64,000 nt of DNA from Pseudomonadota bacterium (GCA_021819435.1 JAKARB010000003.1:124001-188000), one strand, 5' to 3'. Positions 8,765 to 17,420 are shown, counted from the stretch's first letter. Notes: a model not told the origin generated them from the letters alone. Numbers and translations: made by a program.

Positions 8765-9397
8765 TCATTGGATGAGGCCGTTCTTGAGCGCGTAGTAGGT
8801 CAGTTCGCTGTTGGTGGAGAGGCCCAGCTTTTCCATCACGCGCGTGCGATAGGTGCTCACCGTCTTCACGCTCAGCGCCATGCTGTCGGCCATGGCGCCC
8901 ACCGTCTCGCCTTTGGCCAGGCGCAGGAAGACCTGGAACTCGCGCTCGGAAAGCAGCTCATGCGGCTGTTTTTCGGCCGGCGCCGTCAGCCCGCTGGCAA
9001 GCATCTCGGCCACCCCGGCGGTGATGTACTTGCGGCCCCGGAACACCGTGCGGATCGCGTTGATGATCTCGCTCGGGTCGCACTCCTTGTTGAGGTAACC
9101 GCTCGCACCCTGCTTGAGCAAGTGGGTGGCATAGTGCTGCTCGGGGTAGCCGCTGAGGATGAGCACGGGCAGATCAGGGAAGCGCGCCTTGATGGCCGAC
9201 AAGGCATCGACGCCGCTTTCGTCGGGCATCGACAAGTCCATCACCAGCACGTCGACCTCGCCGCCGCGCGCCAGCTCCAGCGCTTCCTTGCCATTGCTGG
9301 CCTCTCCCGTGACACGCAAGTCGACCTGCTCGCCCAGGTATTGCTTGAGTCCCGCCCGCACGATGATGTGGTCATCGACCAAACCGATTCGGATCAT
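8765..9397 (-). CDS. NarL/FixJ-family response regulator
   Basis: 210 residues: a receiver domain (phospho-acceptor D54 in V-M-D-L-S-M-P-D) and a C-terminal LuxR-type helix-turn-helix (L-L-S-E-R-E-F-Q-V-F-L-R-L-A-K-G, then S-V-K-T-V-S-T-Y-R). The start at 9397 gives the canonical M-I-R-I-G-L-V-D-D-H opening. It is divergent from the CHASE3 histidine kinase gene with only 42 bases between starts, so the two almost certainly form a two-component pair. Its likely targets are the palindromes in the neighbouring gaps, which is inference. Confidence 0.93.
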   Translation of the reverse strand: MIRIGLVDDHIIVRAGLKQYLGEQVDLRVTGEASNGKEALELARGGEVDVLVMDLSMPDESGVDALSAIKARFPDLPVLILSGYPEQHYATHLLKQGASGYLNKECDPSEIINAIRTVFRGRKYITAGVAEMLASGLTAPAEKQPHELLSEREFQVFLRLAKGETVGAMADSMALSVKTVSTYRTRVMEKLGLSTNSELTYYALKNGLIQ

Positions 9398-9439
9398 CCG
9401 TGTGTCTTCCGCAGTCTTGCTGAACAAACAGTCTAGGCC

Positions 9440-10828
9440 ATGAAATCAAGACTTTCACGACTCTTCCTGGGTGTGCATGGGGACATGTGGCGCATTGGCG
9501 CCGCGGTGGTGGCGGCGGCCTTCATGCTCATCATCACCGAGCTGGCCTACCAAAGCCAGAGCGACAAGCTCGCCACGCTGGTGAAAATGGGCAAGGCACG
9601 CCTCGCGCTCACCTATGCGATGCAGCGCATCACGGACGCCGAATCCGGCAAGCGCGGCTACCTGCTCGTCGGCGGCAAGGACTACCTCGAACCCTATGTG
9701 CGCGCCAGCAACGACGTGCGCGTGGCACTGCGCGAGATCCATGCGCTCGACCAGGCCAGCGGCGATCCCACCCTGCCGCCCATGCAGATGAAGATGGACC
9801 TGCTCTTCGAGGAGAAGCTCGCCGAGATGCAGGAGGTGCTGCGCCGCCATGAAAGCGGCAACCACGAGGCCGCCCTCGACATGGTGCGCAGCGGCATCGG
9901 CCGCGAGATCATGCAGCACATGCGCCAGACCTTCGACGCCAACCTGACGCAACGCAACGAGCTGATCGCAGAAGGGCTCAACGAGATCCAGGAACTGCTG
10001 CTGCTCGGCCGCATCGGCATCGCCGCGATGACGGTGCTCAGCCTGCTGATCCTGGTGCTGCTCATCCGCCAGGGCCGCGAACTCATGAACGAGCGAGAGA
10101 GCCAGCGCAAGGCCCTGCTCCATGAAAAAGACCGGCTTGAACAAGAAGTGCAGCGCCGCACCAGCGACCTGCGCGACCTCGCCCGCCACCTGCAGACCGC
10201 CCGCGAAGACGAACGCGAGCGCCTCGCCCGCGACCTGCACGATGAGCTGGGCGCCTTGCTGACCACGGCCAAGCTCGACGTGGCCGTGCTGCGCCCGCGC
10301 ATCCAGCAGAACATGCCCGAGATGCTGCCCAAGGTCACCCACCTGACCGAAGCTCTCAACCAGGGCATCGCGCTCAAGCGCCGCATCATCGAAGACCTTT
10401 GCCCATCGTCCCTGCGCACGCTGGGCCTGCCGGCCTCGCTCGAAGCCCTGCTGCACGACACGGCCAAGGTCAGCGGCCTGAAGATCGAGCAAGCGCTGCA
10501 AGCCGTCGACCTTTCCGCTGACGACCAGCTCACGGTCTACCGCGTGGTGCAGGAAGCACTCACCAACACGCTCAAATACGCCCAGGCACAGCATGTGCGC
10601 GTGCGCCTGCTCCCGCAAGGGGATCAAGCCATGGTCAGCATCGAGGACGACGGCATCGGCTTCGACACCGAAACCTCGCGACTGGGTCGCCACGGCCTGC
10701 GGGGCATGCACTTCCGGGTCGAAGCATCTGGCGGCGAACTGTCGCTGACCTCATCCCCCGGCCAAGGCACCCAAATCGTGGCGCGGCTGCCGCTGCGCAC
10801 CACCAACGACACCGAGACCAGCGCGTAG
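9440..10828 (+). CDS. CHASE3-domain sensor histidine kinase (HisKA_3 type)
   Basis: 462 residues. A first transmembrane helix (about 15-37) is followed by a periplasmic CHASE3 region with I-T-D-A-E-S-G-K-R-G-Y-L-L (to about residue 180), a second helix (about 193-210) and a coiled coil. The dimerisation helix carries phospho-acceptor H267 in A-R-D-L-H-D-E-L-G, and an HATPase domain ends with D-D-G-I-G-F-D and G-R-H-G-L-R-G-M. This is the NarX/DegS-like kinase class that partners NarL-type regulators, matching the divergent neighbour. The ligand is unknown. Confidence 0.93.
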   Translation: MKSRLSRLFLGVHGDMWRIGAAVVAAAFMLIITELAYQSQSDKLATLVKMGKARLALTYAMQRITDAESGKRGYLLVGGKDYLEPYVRASNDVRVALREIHALDQASGDPTLPPMQMKMDLLFEEKLAEMQEVLRRHESGNHEAALDMVRSGIGREIMQHMRQTFDANLTQRNELIAEGLNEIQELLLLGRIGIAAMTVLSLLILVLLIRQGRELMNERESQRKALLHEKDRLEQEVQRRTSDLRDLARHLQTAREDERERLARDLHDELGALLTTAKLDVAVLRPRIQQNMPEMLPKVTHLTEALNQGIALKRRIIEDLCPSSLRTLGLPASLEALLHDTAKVSGLKIEQALQAVDLSADDQLTVYRVVQEALTNTLKYAQAQHVRVRLLPQGDQAMVSIEDDGIGFDTETSRLGRHGLRGMHFRVEASGGELSLTSSPGQGTQIVARLPLRTTNDTETSA

Positions 10829-10832
10829 GCCT

Positions 10833-10842
10833 CGTCCGACAA
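10833..10842. promoter_or_regulatory. Candidate operator CGTCCGACAA
   Basis: A GTC-C-GAC core with the GACAA half-site seen at 6660 and 8296, in the gap between the histidine kinase and the DUF1328 gene, 144 bases before the latter. The core alone is short and would occur by chance elsewhere, so the case rests on its recurrence in this cluster. Confidence 0.3.
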
Positions 10843-10985
10843 ACACGACGCCTGAGCGCCGACGCGCGAACAGGCCCTGCGCCTTCACGCGGCAACGCCG
10901 CCAGCTCCTAAAGTGAACCCAACGCCACCCAGTGCGTGGCGCCGAGGCCGACATCCCGGCCGCATCACCACTTCAGGAGCCTGCC

Positions 10986-11147
10986 ATGCTTCATTACGCC
11001 GTTGTCTTCTTCGTCATCGCCCTCATCGCCGCTGTGTTCGGTTTCGGTGGCATCGCGTCCGGCGCGGCCAGCATCGGCAAGATCCTGTTCGTGGTGTTCC
11101 TGGTGATGGCCATCGCATCGTTCATCGTGAACCTGCTGCGAGCCTGA
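10986..11147 (+). CDS. DUF1328 (YtjA-family) small membrane protein
   Basis: 53 residues with two hydrophobic helices and the family pattern [17 protein letters not shown] followed by A-K/S-I-L-F-V-V-F-L. A CAGGAG site fits the ATG at 10986. YtjA-type proteins are short inner-membrane proteins of unknown role, often expressed under stress. It is the first gene of a run of envelope-linked small proteins that continues to 12650. Confidence 0.9.
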   Translation: MLHYAVVFFVIALIAAVFGFGGIASGAASIGKILFVVFLVMAIASFIVNLLRA

Positions 11148-11173
11148 CCTTCAACCCCCGAAAGGAGTCCACC

Positions 11174-11566
11174 ATGAGCCGACATACCACCCAAAAACTG
11201 AGCGATGCAGCCAGCCACCAGGTTGATCGCGTGGCAGATGCCGCGAGCGAAGCCCTTGATCGCGCCCACGACGTGGCGGACCGCGCCGTCACCTCTGCCC
11301 AGGAACGCGCTCACGACCTGACCCGTCAGGCGCCTGGCCTCGTGGACTTGGCATTCGACCGCGTGCGCCACCTTGGCGAGCGCAGTGGCGAAATCGCCCG
11401 CGCCACCCGCGCCATGGCGGTTGACAAGGCGCGGATGGCGGCCGACCAGACGGCCGAGCGCATCCGCCGCGATCCGCTGAAGTCAGTTCTGATCGCGGTG
11501 GCAACAGGCGCAGCGCTGGCGGTCATCGCCAGCCACGTGGCCCAGCGTCGCCAATCGCGTCACTGA
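11174..11566 (+). CDS. YqjD/ElaB (DUF883)-like membrane-anchored protein
   Basis: 130 residues. A long Ala/Asp/Arg-rich amphipathic helix (about 5-105) with regular A-x-D-x-A-x-x-x-A heptad-like spacing leads into R-R-D-P-L-K-S-V-L-I-A-V-A-T-G-A-A-L, the C-terminal anchor typical of ElaB/YqjD. In enterics these proteins anchor stationary-phase ribosomes to the membrane. An AAAGGAG site precedes the ATG. The next gene resembles YqjE, so this looks like a yqjD-yqjE type operon. Confidence 0.78.
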   Translation: MSRHTTQKLSDAASHQVDRVADAASEALDRAHDVADRAVTSAQERAHDLTRQAPGLVDLAFDRVRHLGERSGEIARATRAMAVDKARMAADQTAERIRRDPLKSVLIAVATGAALAVIASHVAQRRQSRH

Positions 11567-11592
11567 CGCGAGCCTGACCTGGGGCCTGCGCC

Positions 11593-12000
11593 ATGCAAAC
11601 GCTTTTCAACGCCGTGCTGCGCGAGCCGGAGGCAGCGCTCAATCACCTGCGCGCCTACGGCCACCTCGCACACGTCGAAATGAATGCATGGATGCAGGCC
11701 TGCCGGCGGCGCACGCTGCTGGCAGCGGCTGCGCTGGTGCTGGCAGGCTTGTGCGCGGGCTTCGTGGGGCTCGGCGTGATGGCGTGGGCCCTGCTACCCC
11801 CGACGGCCCTGCCCCTCACCAGTGGTCAATGGGTGCTGCTGTGCGCCCCGGCAACCAGTTGTGCGCTCGCTGGCATCGCCTGCCTGGTGGCTTTGAGGCA
11901 AACCCCCGTACCGGACCCGCTGCAACACCTCTCCCGCCAATGGCAACTCGATGCGAGCTGGCTGACGCAACCGCAGTCACCGCGTGAGGATCAAACGTGA
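11593..12000 (+). CDS. YqjE-like (holin-X/PF07332-type) membrane protein
   Basis: 135 residues with two strong hydrophobic helices (about 42-68 and 78-100), an amphipathic N-terminus and a soluble C-tail. It follows the YqjD-like gene, and its stop overlaps the next start as GTGA, implying coupled translation. YqjE-type proteins are inner-membrane proteins of unknown role. The assignment is by layout and context; sequence identity to the family cannot be measured here. Confidence 0.6.
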   Translation: MQTLFNAVLREPEAALNHLRAYGHLAHVEMNAWMQACRRRTLLAAAALVLAGLCAGFVGLGVMAWALLPPTALPLTSGQWVLLCAPATSCALAGIACLVALRQTPVPDPLQHLSRQWQLDASWLTQPQSPREDQT

Positions 12001-12650
12001 GTGCCGAACACGCGGCCGAGCGGGCCGAAGCCCTGATCCAGCTTGAGCGCACCCGCATGCAGTGGATCCTGCGCTCGACGAGCCATCCACAAGGCGAGGG
12101 CGATGGGGCGCCGGCCGCCGCAGGCAACCCGCTCAACGACATCCTGACGGATTGGCTGACGAACGAGATCGCCGCCCGCCTGTGGCCTGAGCCCCCCGCC
12201 GATGGTGATGGTGCGCATTCGCAGCCCGATGACGGCAACGCTGAGCACCGCGCAGCAGAGGCGCCGCCGCTGCCTTCTCAAGTCTTGGCCGAGACGGTGT
12301 CTGATTGGACAAGCCGACACCCCTGGCTGGGCGTGATCTCTGGACTGCTGGCGGGCGGTTTGGCGATGTCTCAGCGTCAGCGCCTGCTGCGCTGGGCGGT
12401 TTCCGCCGCTTTGCCTTGGTTGGCCGCCAACGCGAGCACGTTTGCGTTGCCCCTGCTCGCGCATTGGTTGGCACGCCAGCCCATGTCCGGGGCCGTCTCA
12501 ACCACCCCTGGTTCCACCGCCATGCAGGATGACGCGCCATCACCTTCTCCGGATGAAACACCTTCGCCCGCACAGGGAAGCAGGCACGCAAGCGCCAACG
12601 CACCGCCTTCCGCCGGCACAGACCAGTCTGGACAACACGACCCGGGGTGA
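11997..12650 (+). CDS. Hypothetical membrane protein, last gene of YqjD/YqjE-like operon
   Basis: 217 residues starting at a GTG that overlaps the previous stop. A charged N-terminal half (acidic, with Q-W-I-L-R-S and D-W-L-T-N-E-I-A) leads to H-P-W-L-G-V-I-S-G-L-L-A-G-G-L-A, a membrane segment at about 108-122, and a second hydrophobic stretch around 133-160. The last 50 residues are Ser/Pro/Thr-rich and probably disordered. No family is recognised. Position suggests it works with the two upstream membrane proteins. Confidence 0.7.
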   Translation: MSAEHAAERAEALIQLERTRMQWILRSTSHPQGEGDGAPAAAGNPLNDILTDWLTNEIAARLWPEPPADGDGAHSQPDDGNAEHRAAEAPPLPSQVLAETVSDWTSRHPWLGVISGLLAGGLAMSQRQRLLRWAVSAALPWLAANASTFALPLLAHWLARQPMSGAVSTTPGSTAMQDDAPSPSPDETPSPAQGSRHASANAPPSAGTDQSGQHDPG

Positions 12651-12725
12651 TCCCGGGGACGGGCGGGCTCCACGGAAGCCGCCATGCTGGCATCATCGCG
12701 GGTCACCCCACCACGAGGACGCCTC

Positions 12726-14981
12726 ATGGCCCATGCCCCTTCCAGCGCGCCGGCTGCCGACGCCACCGACCTTGCACCGCCGATCACCAAACATGGCGTG
12801 TGCAACCTCTGCGAGGCCATCTGCGGCCTGACCTTCCAGGTTCAAGGCGAAGGCCCGCGAGCCCGCATCGTGAGCATCAAGGGCGACGACGCCGACCCGC
12901 TCTCGCGCGGTCACATCTGCCCCAAGGCCGTCGCACTCAAAGACCTGCACGAAGACCCAGACCGCCTGCGCCAGCCCGTGCGCCGCGTGGTCGAAAACGG
13001 TGTCACCCGCTGGGAGCCCATCGGCTGGGAACAGGCTTTCGACCTCGTCGTCGAGGGCCTGGTGAAGGTGCGCGAACAGCACGGCTCGAACGCCGTGGCC
13101 GTCTACCAGGGCAACCCCAATGTGCACAACTGGGGCAACATCACCCACGGCCACCTTTTCTTCAGCCAATTGAAAACGCGCGCGCGCTTTTCGGCCACCT
13201 CCGCCGACCAGTTGCCCCACCACGTCGTCGCGTACTGGCTCTACGGCCACCAGCTCGCCCTGCCCATTCCTGACATCGACCGCACCATGTGCATGCTGGT
13301 GCTGGGCGGCAACCCGCTGGCCTCAAACGGCAGCCTCATGACCGTGCCCGACGTGCGCGCACGCTTCAAGGCGCTCAAGGCGCGCGGCGGCAAGCTGATC
13401 GTGGTCGATCCGCGCCGCACCGAAACCGCCGCCATCGCCGACGAGCACCTCGCCATCGACCCGGGCAGCGACGCGGCCTGGCTGCTCAGCCTCGTGCACA
13501 CCCTGTTCGCCGAAGAGCTGACAGCGCCCGGCGCGCTTGAGCCCTTGCTGGATCAGGTCAAGGCCGTGCGCGACGCGGTCGCCCCCTTCAGCCCCGAAGC
13601 CACCGCCGCCCTCACCGGCATCGACGCGGCCACCACCCGCCGCATCGTACGCGAGCTGGCTGCGGCGTCCACCCAAGGCGGTGGCGTGGTCTATGGCCGC
13701 ATGGGCGTGTCCACCCAGGCCCACGGCGTGGTCTGCCAATGGGCCATCCAGGTCATCAACCTGCTGACCGGCAACGTCGACCGCGAAGGCGGCGCCCTGC
13801 TGACCAGCCCCGCCCTCAACCTCATCCAGATGAAGCTGATGGGCCCCGGCCACTTCGACGCTTGGCGCAGCCGCGTGCGCGGCGCACCCGAGTTCAGCGG
13901 CGAACTGCCCGTGTCGGTGATGGCCGAAGAGATGCTCACGCCGGGCAAGGGCCAGATCCGCGCCCTCGTGACATCGGCCGGTAACCCCGTGCTGTCGACA
14001 CCCAACGGTCGCCAGCTCGACGAAGCGCTCTCGAAACTCGATTTCATGGTCTCCATCGACTTCTACGTCAACGAGACCACCCGCCACGCCAACCTCATCC
14101 TGCCGCCAACCTGCTTCGTCGAGCACGACCACTACGACCTCGTCTTCCTGCACCTGGCCGTGCGCAACGTGGCGCGCTACAGCGAGCCCGTGGTGGAGCG
14201 CGCGCCCGGCGCCCTGCACGACTGGGAGATCTACGCCGAACTGGCCCAGCGCTACGCCCGCCGCGCCTGGTCGCTGGAACGCGGCGGCGCTCGCGCCCGC
14301 CTGAGCGGCCTGCTCGCGCGCGCCTTGATGAAACGCCTGTCTCCCCAGCGCCTGCTGGCCATCGGCCTGAAACGCTCGGGCGCCGCCCAACGTGGCGTGA
14401 CCATGGCCAAGCTGCGCGCGCACCCCGAAGGCATCGACCTCGGCCCGCTCAAGCCCTCGCTGGGCAAGGCCTTGCAGGCGCGCGGCAAGCGCATCGACCT
14501 GATGCCCGCGGCCATCCGGCGCGAGCTGCCGCTGCTGGTGGCGCCCTTCACAGCCGGCACGCCTGACAGCGCAAGCAGCGAAGGCAGCCGCCCCGCGCTC
14601 AAGCTCATCGGCCGACGCGAGGTGCGCAGCAACAACTCCTGGATGCACAACAGCGAAAGGCTGGTCTCGGGCAAGGCCCGCTGCACGCTGTGGATCCACC
14701 CCGACGACGCCCAGCGCCACGCCCTGCAAGACGGCCACACCGTCACGCTGGCCTCGCGCACCGGGCGCATCCAGGTGCCGGTGCACATCACCTCCGACAT
14801 TCGCCCAGGCGTGGTGAGCCTGCCCCACGGCTGGGGCCACGACCGCGACGGCGTGCGGCTGCGGGTGGCCAGCGCCCACGCCGGCGCCAGCATCAACGAC
14901 CTCACCGACGACCGCCAAACCGAACGCATTTCCGCCAATGCGGCCTTCAGCGCCGTGCCGGTTTGGATCGAAGCCGCGTGA
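12726..14981 (+). CDS. Molybdopterin-dependent oxidoreductase (formate dehydrogenase/DMSOR superfamily)
   Basis: 751 residues. The N-terminus has a 4Fe-4S motif C26-x2-C29-x3-C33 with C65 in G-H-I-C-P-K. The large molybdopterin domain follows (N-W-G-N-I-T-H-G, V-L-G-G-N-P-L-A-S-N-G-S, I-V-V-D-P-R-R-T-E-T-A), then the C-terminal cofactor-binding domain with R-S-N-N-S-W-M-H-N and S-L-P-H-G-W-G-H. The segment where Cys or Sec usually binds molybdenum reads S-A-T-S-A-D-Q-L-P-H-H, without a Cys. No signal peptide and no electron-transfer subunit gene are present. The start is chosen from a GAGGAC site and family length. The substrate is unknown. Confidence 0.85.
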   Translation: MAHAPSSAPAADATDLAPPITKHGVCNLCEAICGLTFQVQGEGPRARIVSIKGDDADPLSRGHICPKAVALKDLHEDPDRLRQPVRRVVENGVTRWEPIGWEQAFDLVVEGLVKVREQHGSNAVAVYQGNPNVHNWGNITHGHLFFSQLKTRARFSATSADQLPHHVVAYWLYGHQLALPIPDIDRTMCMLVLGGNPLASNGSLMTVPDVRARFKALKARGGKLIVVDPRRTETAAIADEHLAIDPGSDAAWLLSLVHTLFAEELTAPGALEPLLDQVKAVRDAVAPFSPEATAALTGIDAATTRRIVRELAAASTQGGGVVYGRMGVSTQAHGVVCQWAIQVINLLTGNVDREGGALLTSPALNLIQMKLMGPGHFDAWRSRVRGAPEFSGELPVSVMAEEMLTPGKGQIRALVTSAGNPVLSTPNGRQLDEALSKLDFMVSIDFYVNETTRHANLILPPTCFVEHDHYDLVFLHLAVRNVARYSEPVVERAPGALHDWEIYAELAQRYARRAWSLERGGARARLSGLLARALMKRLSPQRLLAIGLKRSGAAQRGVTMAKLRAHPEGIDLGPLKPSLGKALQARGKRIDLMPAAIRRELPLLVAPFTAGTPDSASSEGSRPALKLIGRREVRSNNSWMHNSERLVSGKARCTLWIHPDDAQRHALQDGHTVTLASRTGRIQVPVHITSDIRPGVVSLPHGWGHDRDGVRLRVASAHAGASINDLTDDRQTERISANAAFSAVPVWIEAA

Positions 14982-14986
14982 ACCTC

Positions 14987-15009
14987 GCCGGATTCAAGCA
15001 GAATCCGGC
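14987..15009. other. Perfect 9-bp hairpin between stop and next start
   Basis: GCCGGATTC, loop AAGCA, GAATCCGGC. It begins 6 bases after the oxidoreductase stop and ends 4 bases before the next ATG, where a ribosome-binding site should be. There is no T-run, so it is more likely a translation-control or mRNA-stability hairpin than a terminator. Confidence 0.6.
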
Positions 15010-15013
15010 AACC

Positions 15014-15601
15014 ATGAACCCCGTCACCCAGGAGATCGCCGCCACGGCGGCGCGCATCGTCGTCGAGGAAGGCCTCGAATACGGCCCGGCCAAACGCCGA
15101 GCAGTCAAGCAGCTCGGCCTGCCCGCGCGCGCCGAGCTGCCCGGCAATGACACCCTCGAAGACGCGGTGTTCGAGTACCTGAGCGTGTTTTGCGCGGATA
15201 CTCAGCCCACCGAACTGCGCGCCCTGCGGGAGCTCGCCGCCGTCTGGATGCTGCGCCTGGCCGACTTCCGCCCGCACCTGAGCGGCGCCGTGTGGCGCGG
15301 CACCGCCACCCGCCTGAGCGACATCCACCTGCAGCTCTACTGCGACGACAGCAAGTCCGCCGAAATCCAGCTGCTCGACAAAGGCCTGGACTACGAGGTC
15401 TCCAGCGCCCCCGGCCCGCGCGGCGGCAACGTCGACCGCCTGAGCCTGACCGTGAACTGCGAGGCCCTGAATGAGCCCATCGGGCTGCACCTGACCATCC
15501 TCGACGCCGACGACCTGCGCGGCGCCCTCAAGCCAGACGCCCGTGGCCGCACCGAGCGCGGCGACCTGGCCGCCCTGCGGCGCCTGCTGGCCGACACCTG
15601 A
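15014..15601 (+). CDS. Conserved hypothetical protein
   Basis: 195 residues, not recognised with confidence. The N-terminal third is helical (T-A-A-R-I-V-V-E-E-G-L-E-Y-G-P-A-K-R-R-A). A mixed alpha/beta part follows with H-L-Q-L-Y-C-D-D-S-K-S-A-E-I-Q-L and ends in a helical R-G-D-L-A-A-L-R-R-L-L-A-D-T. The arrangement of Y-G-P-A-K followed later by paired acidic residues is faintly like a nucleotidyltransferase accessory fold, but no catalytic motif can be named. No signal peptide or membrane segment. The start is overlapped by a hairpin, so translation may depend on the upstream gene. Confidence 0.75.
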   Translation: MNPVTQEIAATAARIVVEEGLEYGPAKRRAVKQLGLPARAELPGNDTLEDAVFEYLSVFCADTQPTELRALRELAAVWMLRLADFRPHLSGAVWRGTATRLSDIHLQLYCDDSKSAEIQLLDKGLDYEVSSAPGPRGGNVDRLSLTVNCEALNEPIGLHLTILDADDLRGALKPDARGRTERGDLAALRRLLADT

Positions 15602-15618
15602 ACTCACCCACACCCTCC

Positions 15619-16269
15619 ATGCCCCAAAGCCCGACCGACCCAGCCCGCGACCCCGAGCCACCGCTCGCCCCCGAGCGTGGCGTGAGCCGCCGCACCGCCC
15701 TGCTGGGCACCGCCGGGCTGGCCGCCGCTGGCGCGGGGGCCTGGTGGGGCTGGCGACATCACATGAACGATGGCCAGGCCTTGGCTGGCACCGCGCCCTC
15801 ACCAAATGGCAAGGGCGATCCGAACACCCCGGTAGGCGAGCCACTGCCCGCCGGCTTCTGGGACGTTCACTTCGACACCCCCGAGGGCGCCCCGTTCGAT
15901 TGGACCGGCCTCCAAGGCAAACCCTTGCTGCTGAACTTCTGGGCCACCTGGTGCCCACCCTGCGTCAAGGAAATGCCCGAACTCGACCGCTTCCGCCGCG
16001 AGTTCTCGCCTTCGGACTGGCAGGTGGTCGGCCTGGCAATCGACGGTCCGACCCCGGTCAAGGAATTCCTGACCAAAGTGCGGGTAGGATTCGGCATCGC
16101 GCTGGCCGGCTTCGGCGGCACCGAACTGGCCCAGACCCTGGGCAACACGGCCGGTGGGCTGCCCTTCACGGTCCTCATCGACGCCCAGGGCCGCATCCGC
16201 CACCGCAAGATGGGCGCCACCCACTTCGACGAGCTGGCCACCTGGGCCCGCGCCATGGGTCCCGCCTGA
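15619..16269 (+). CDS. TlpA/ResA-family thiol-disulfide oxidoreductase
   Basis: 216 residues. The N-terminus has S-R-R-T-A-L-L-G-T-A-G-L-A-A-A, a twin-arginine-like or uncleaved membrane anchor. The thioredoxin domain starts near residue 75, with active site W-C112-P-P-C115 after L-L-N-F-W-A-T, and the cis-Pro segment G-G-L-P-F-T-V-L-I-D is at about 178. Such proteins reduce periplasmic disulfides, for example in cytochrome c assembly. It precedes aroQ in the same direction but with a 140-base gap that looks like a promoter and leader region. Confidence 0.92.
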   Translation: MPQSPTDPARDPEPPLAPERGVSRRTALLGTAGLAAAGAGAWWGWRHHMNDGQALAGTAPSPNGKGDPNTPVGEPLPAGFWDVHFDTPEGAPFDWTGLQGKPLLLNFWATWCPPCVKEMPELDRFRREFSPSDWQVVGLAIDGPTPVKEFLTKVRVGFGIALAGFGGTELAQTLGNTAGGLPFTVLIDAQGRIRHRKMGATHFDELATWARAMGPA

Positions 16270-16304
16270 GGCCTGCGGAACAACCCGAAACATTTCCGGC
16301 AAAA

Positions 16305-16368
16305 CCCGAGAATTTCGGGCTATTGCAAGTAAGATCCCGCTACGTTCATTTTCTCGGGTGATCTTGCA
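16305..16368 (+). promoter_or_regulatory. Structured leader upstream of aroQ-accB-accC
   Basis: A small stem CCCGA/TCGGG (16305-16319) is followed by an interrupted inverted repeat: TGCAA (16324), GATC (16333) and CCG on the left and CGGG (16355), GATC (16360) and TTGCA (16364) on the right. A TTGCAA hexamer inside it could serve as a -35 box, but no good -10 follows. It may be an operator or folded leader for the biosynthetic operon. Confidence 0.3.
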
Positions 16369-16410
16369 GGCCTTGTTGTCAGATAAGGCCCCCTACCCAC
16401 CCGGTGACGC

Positions 16411-16881
16411 ATGCACATCCTCGTCCTCCATGGCCCGAACCTGAACCTGCTGGGCACCCGTGAACCGCAGGTCTACGGATCCACCACGCTGGAGCAGATC
16501 AACGCCGATCTGAGCGCCCACGCCGCCCGACGCGGCGCGGCCCTGACGGCGTTCCAGAGCAACCACGAAGGCGCCCTGATCGATCGGGTGCAGGCCGCCC
16601 GCACGGACGGCACCTCCTTCGTGATCATCAACCCGGGCGCTTTCACGCACACCAGCGTGGCCTTGCGCGACGCCTTCGCGGGCGTGGCGCTGCCCTTCAT
16701 CGAGGTGCACCTCTCGAACATCCACCGGCGCGAAGCCTTCCGCCACCACTCCTATTTCTCGGACCTCGCCGAAGGCGTGATCCTGGGACTGGGGGCGGCG
16801 GGCTACCGGCTCGCGCTGGAAGCCGCCCTCGACCGCCTCGGCGCACCGCCGCCGACGGCCCTCACCGCATCCGGCGGCTGA
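16411..16881 (+). CDS. aroQ: 3-dehydroquinate dehydratase, type II
   Basis: 156 residues. It converts 3-dehydroquinate to 3-dehydroshikimate in the shikimate pathway. The family signature [12 protein letters not shown] is at the N-terminus with the catalytic Tyr in V-Y-G-S-T, and the active-site segments [15 protein letters not shown] and [11 protein letters not shown] follow. It is first in the block aroQ-accB-accC-prmA, a common betaproteobacterial order. Confidence 0.97.
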   Translation: MHILVLHGPNLNLLGTREPQVYGSTTLEQINADLSAHAARRGAALTAFQSNHEGALIDRVQAARTDGTSFVIINPGAFTHTSVALRDAFAGVALPFIEVHLSNIHRREAFRHHSYFSDLAEGVILGLGAAGYRLALEAALDRLGAPPPTALTASGG

Positions 16882-16958
16882 GCCTTCCCACCCGGAACGC
16901 CGCGCCCGCCGCTCACCCCGAGCGCCACCCGCTCGCTGACCCTCGCTGGAGAACATCC

Positions 16959-17420
16959 ATGGACCTGCGCAAACTCAAGACCCTGATCGACCTCGTCTCC
17001 GAGTCGAACGTGTCTGAACTCGAAATCACCGAAGCCGACGGCAAGGTTCGCATCGTCAAGGCCGGCGCGCAGCCGGTCGTGGTGCAGACCGTGGCCGCCG
17101 CCCCGGCCATGGCACCAGTGGCCGCAGCCGCTCCGGCAGCTGCGCCCGCCGCAGCACCGGCCGTCGCCGAAGCCCCGGCCGAGACCGGCCACGTCGTCAA
17201 GTCGCCCATGGTGGGCACCTTCTACCGCGCCTCCAGCCCTGGGGCCAAGGCCTTCGCCGAAGTCGGCGACCAGGTCAAGGCCGGCCAGCCCGTCTGCATC
17301 ATCGAAGCCATGAAGATCATGAACGAGATCGAGGCGGACATGGACGGCACCATCACCAAGATCCTGGTCGACAACGGCCAGCCTGTTGAATACGGTCAGC
17401 CTCTGTTCGTCATCGAATAA
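16959..17420 (+). CDS. accB: Biotin carboxyl carrier protein of acetyl-CoA carboxylase
   Basis: 153 residues. An N-terminal region with [11 protein letters not shown] is joined by an Ala/Pro-rich linker (about residues 45-75) to the biotinyl domain. The biotin attachment site is K119 in E-A-M-K-I-M-N-E. It carries carboxybiotin between AccC and the carboxyltransferase in fatty acid synthesis. It lies 11 bases ahead of accC, so the two are cotranscribed. Confidence 0.98.
   Translation: MDLRKLKTLIDLVSESNVSELEITEADGKVRIVKAGAQPVVVQTVAAAPAMAPVAAAAPAAAPAAAPAVAEAPAETGHVVKSPMVGTFYRASSPGAKAFAEVGDQVKAGQPVCIIEAMKIMNEIEADMDGTITKILVDNGQPVEYGQPLFVIE

Noticed and set aside
13323..14918. Open frame antisense to the molybdopterin oxidoreductase
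   Set aside because: Same cause; the sense-strand protein has clear cofactor motifs.
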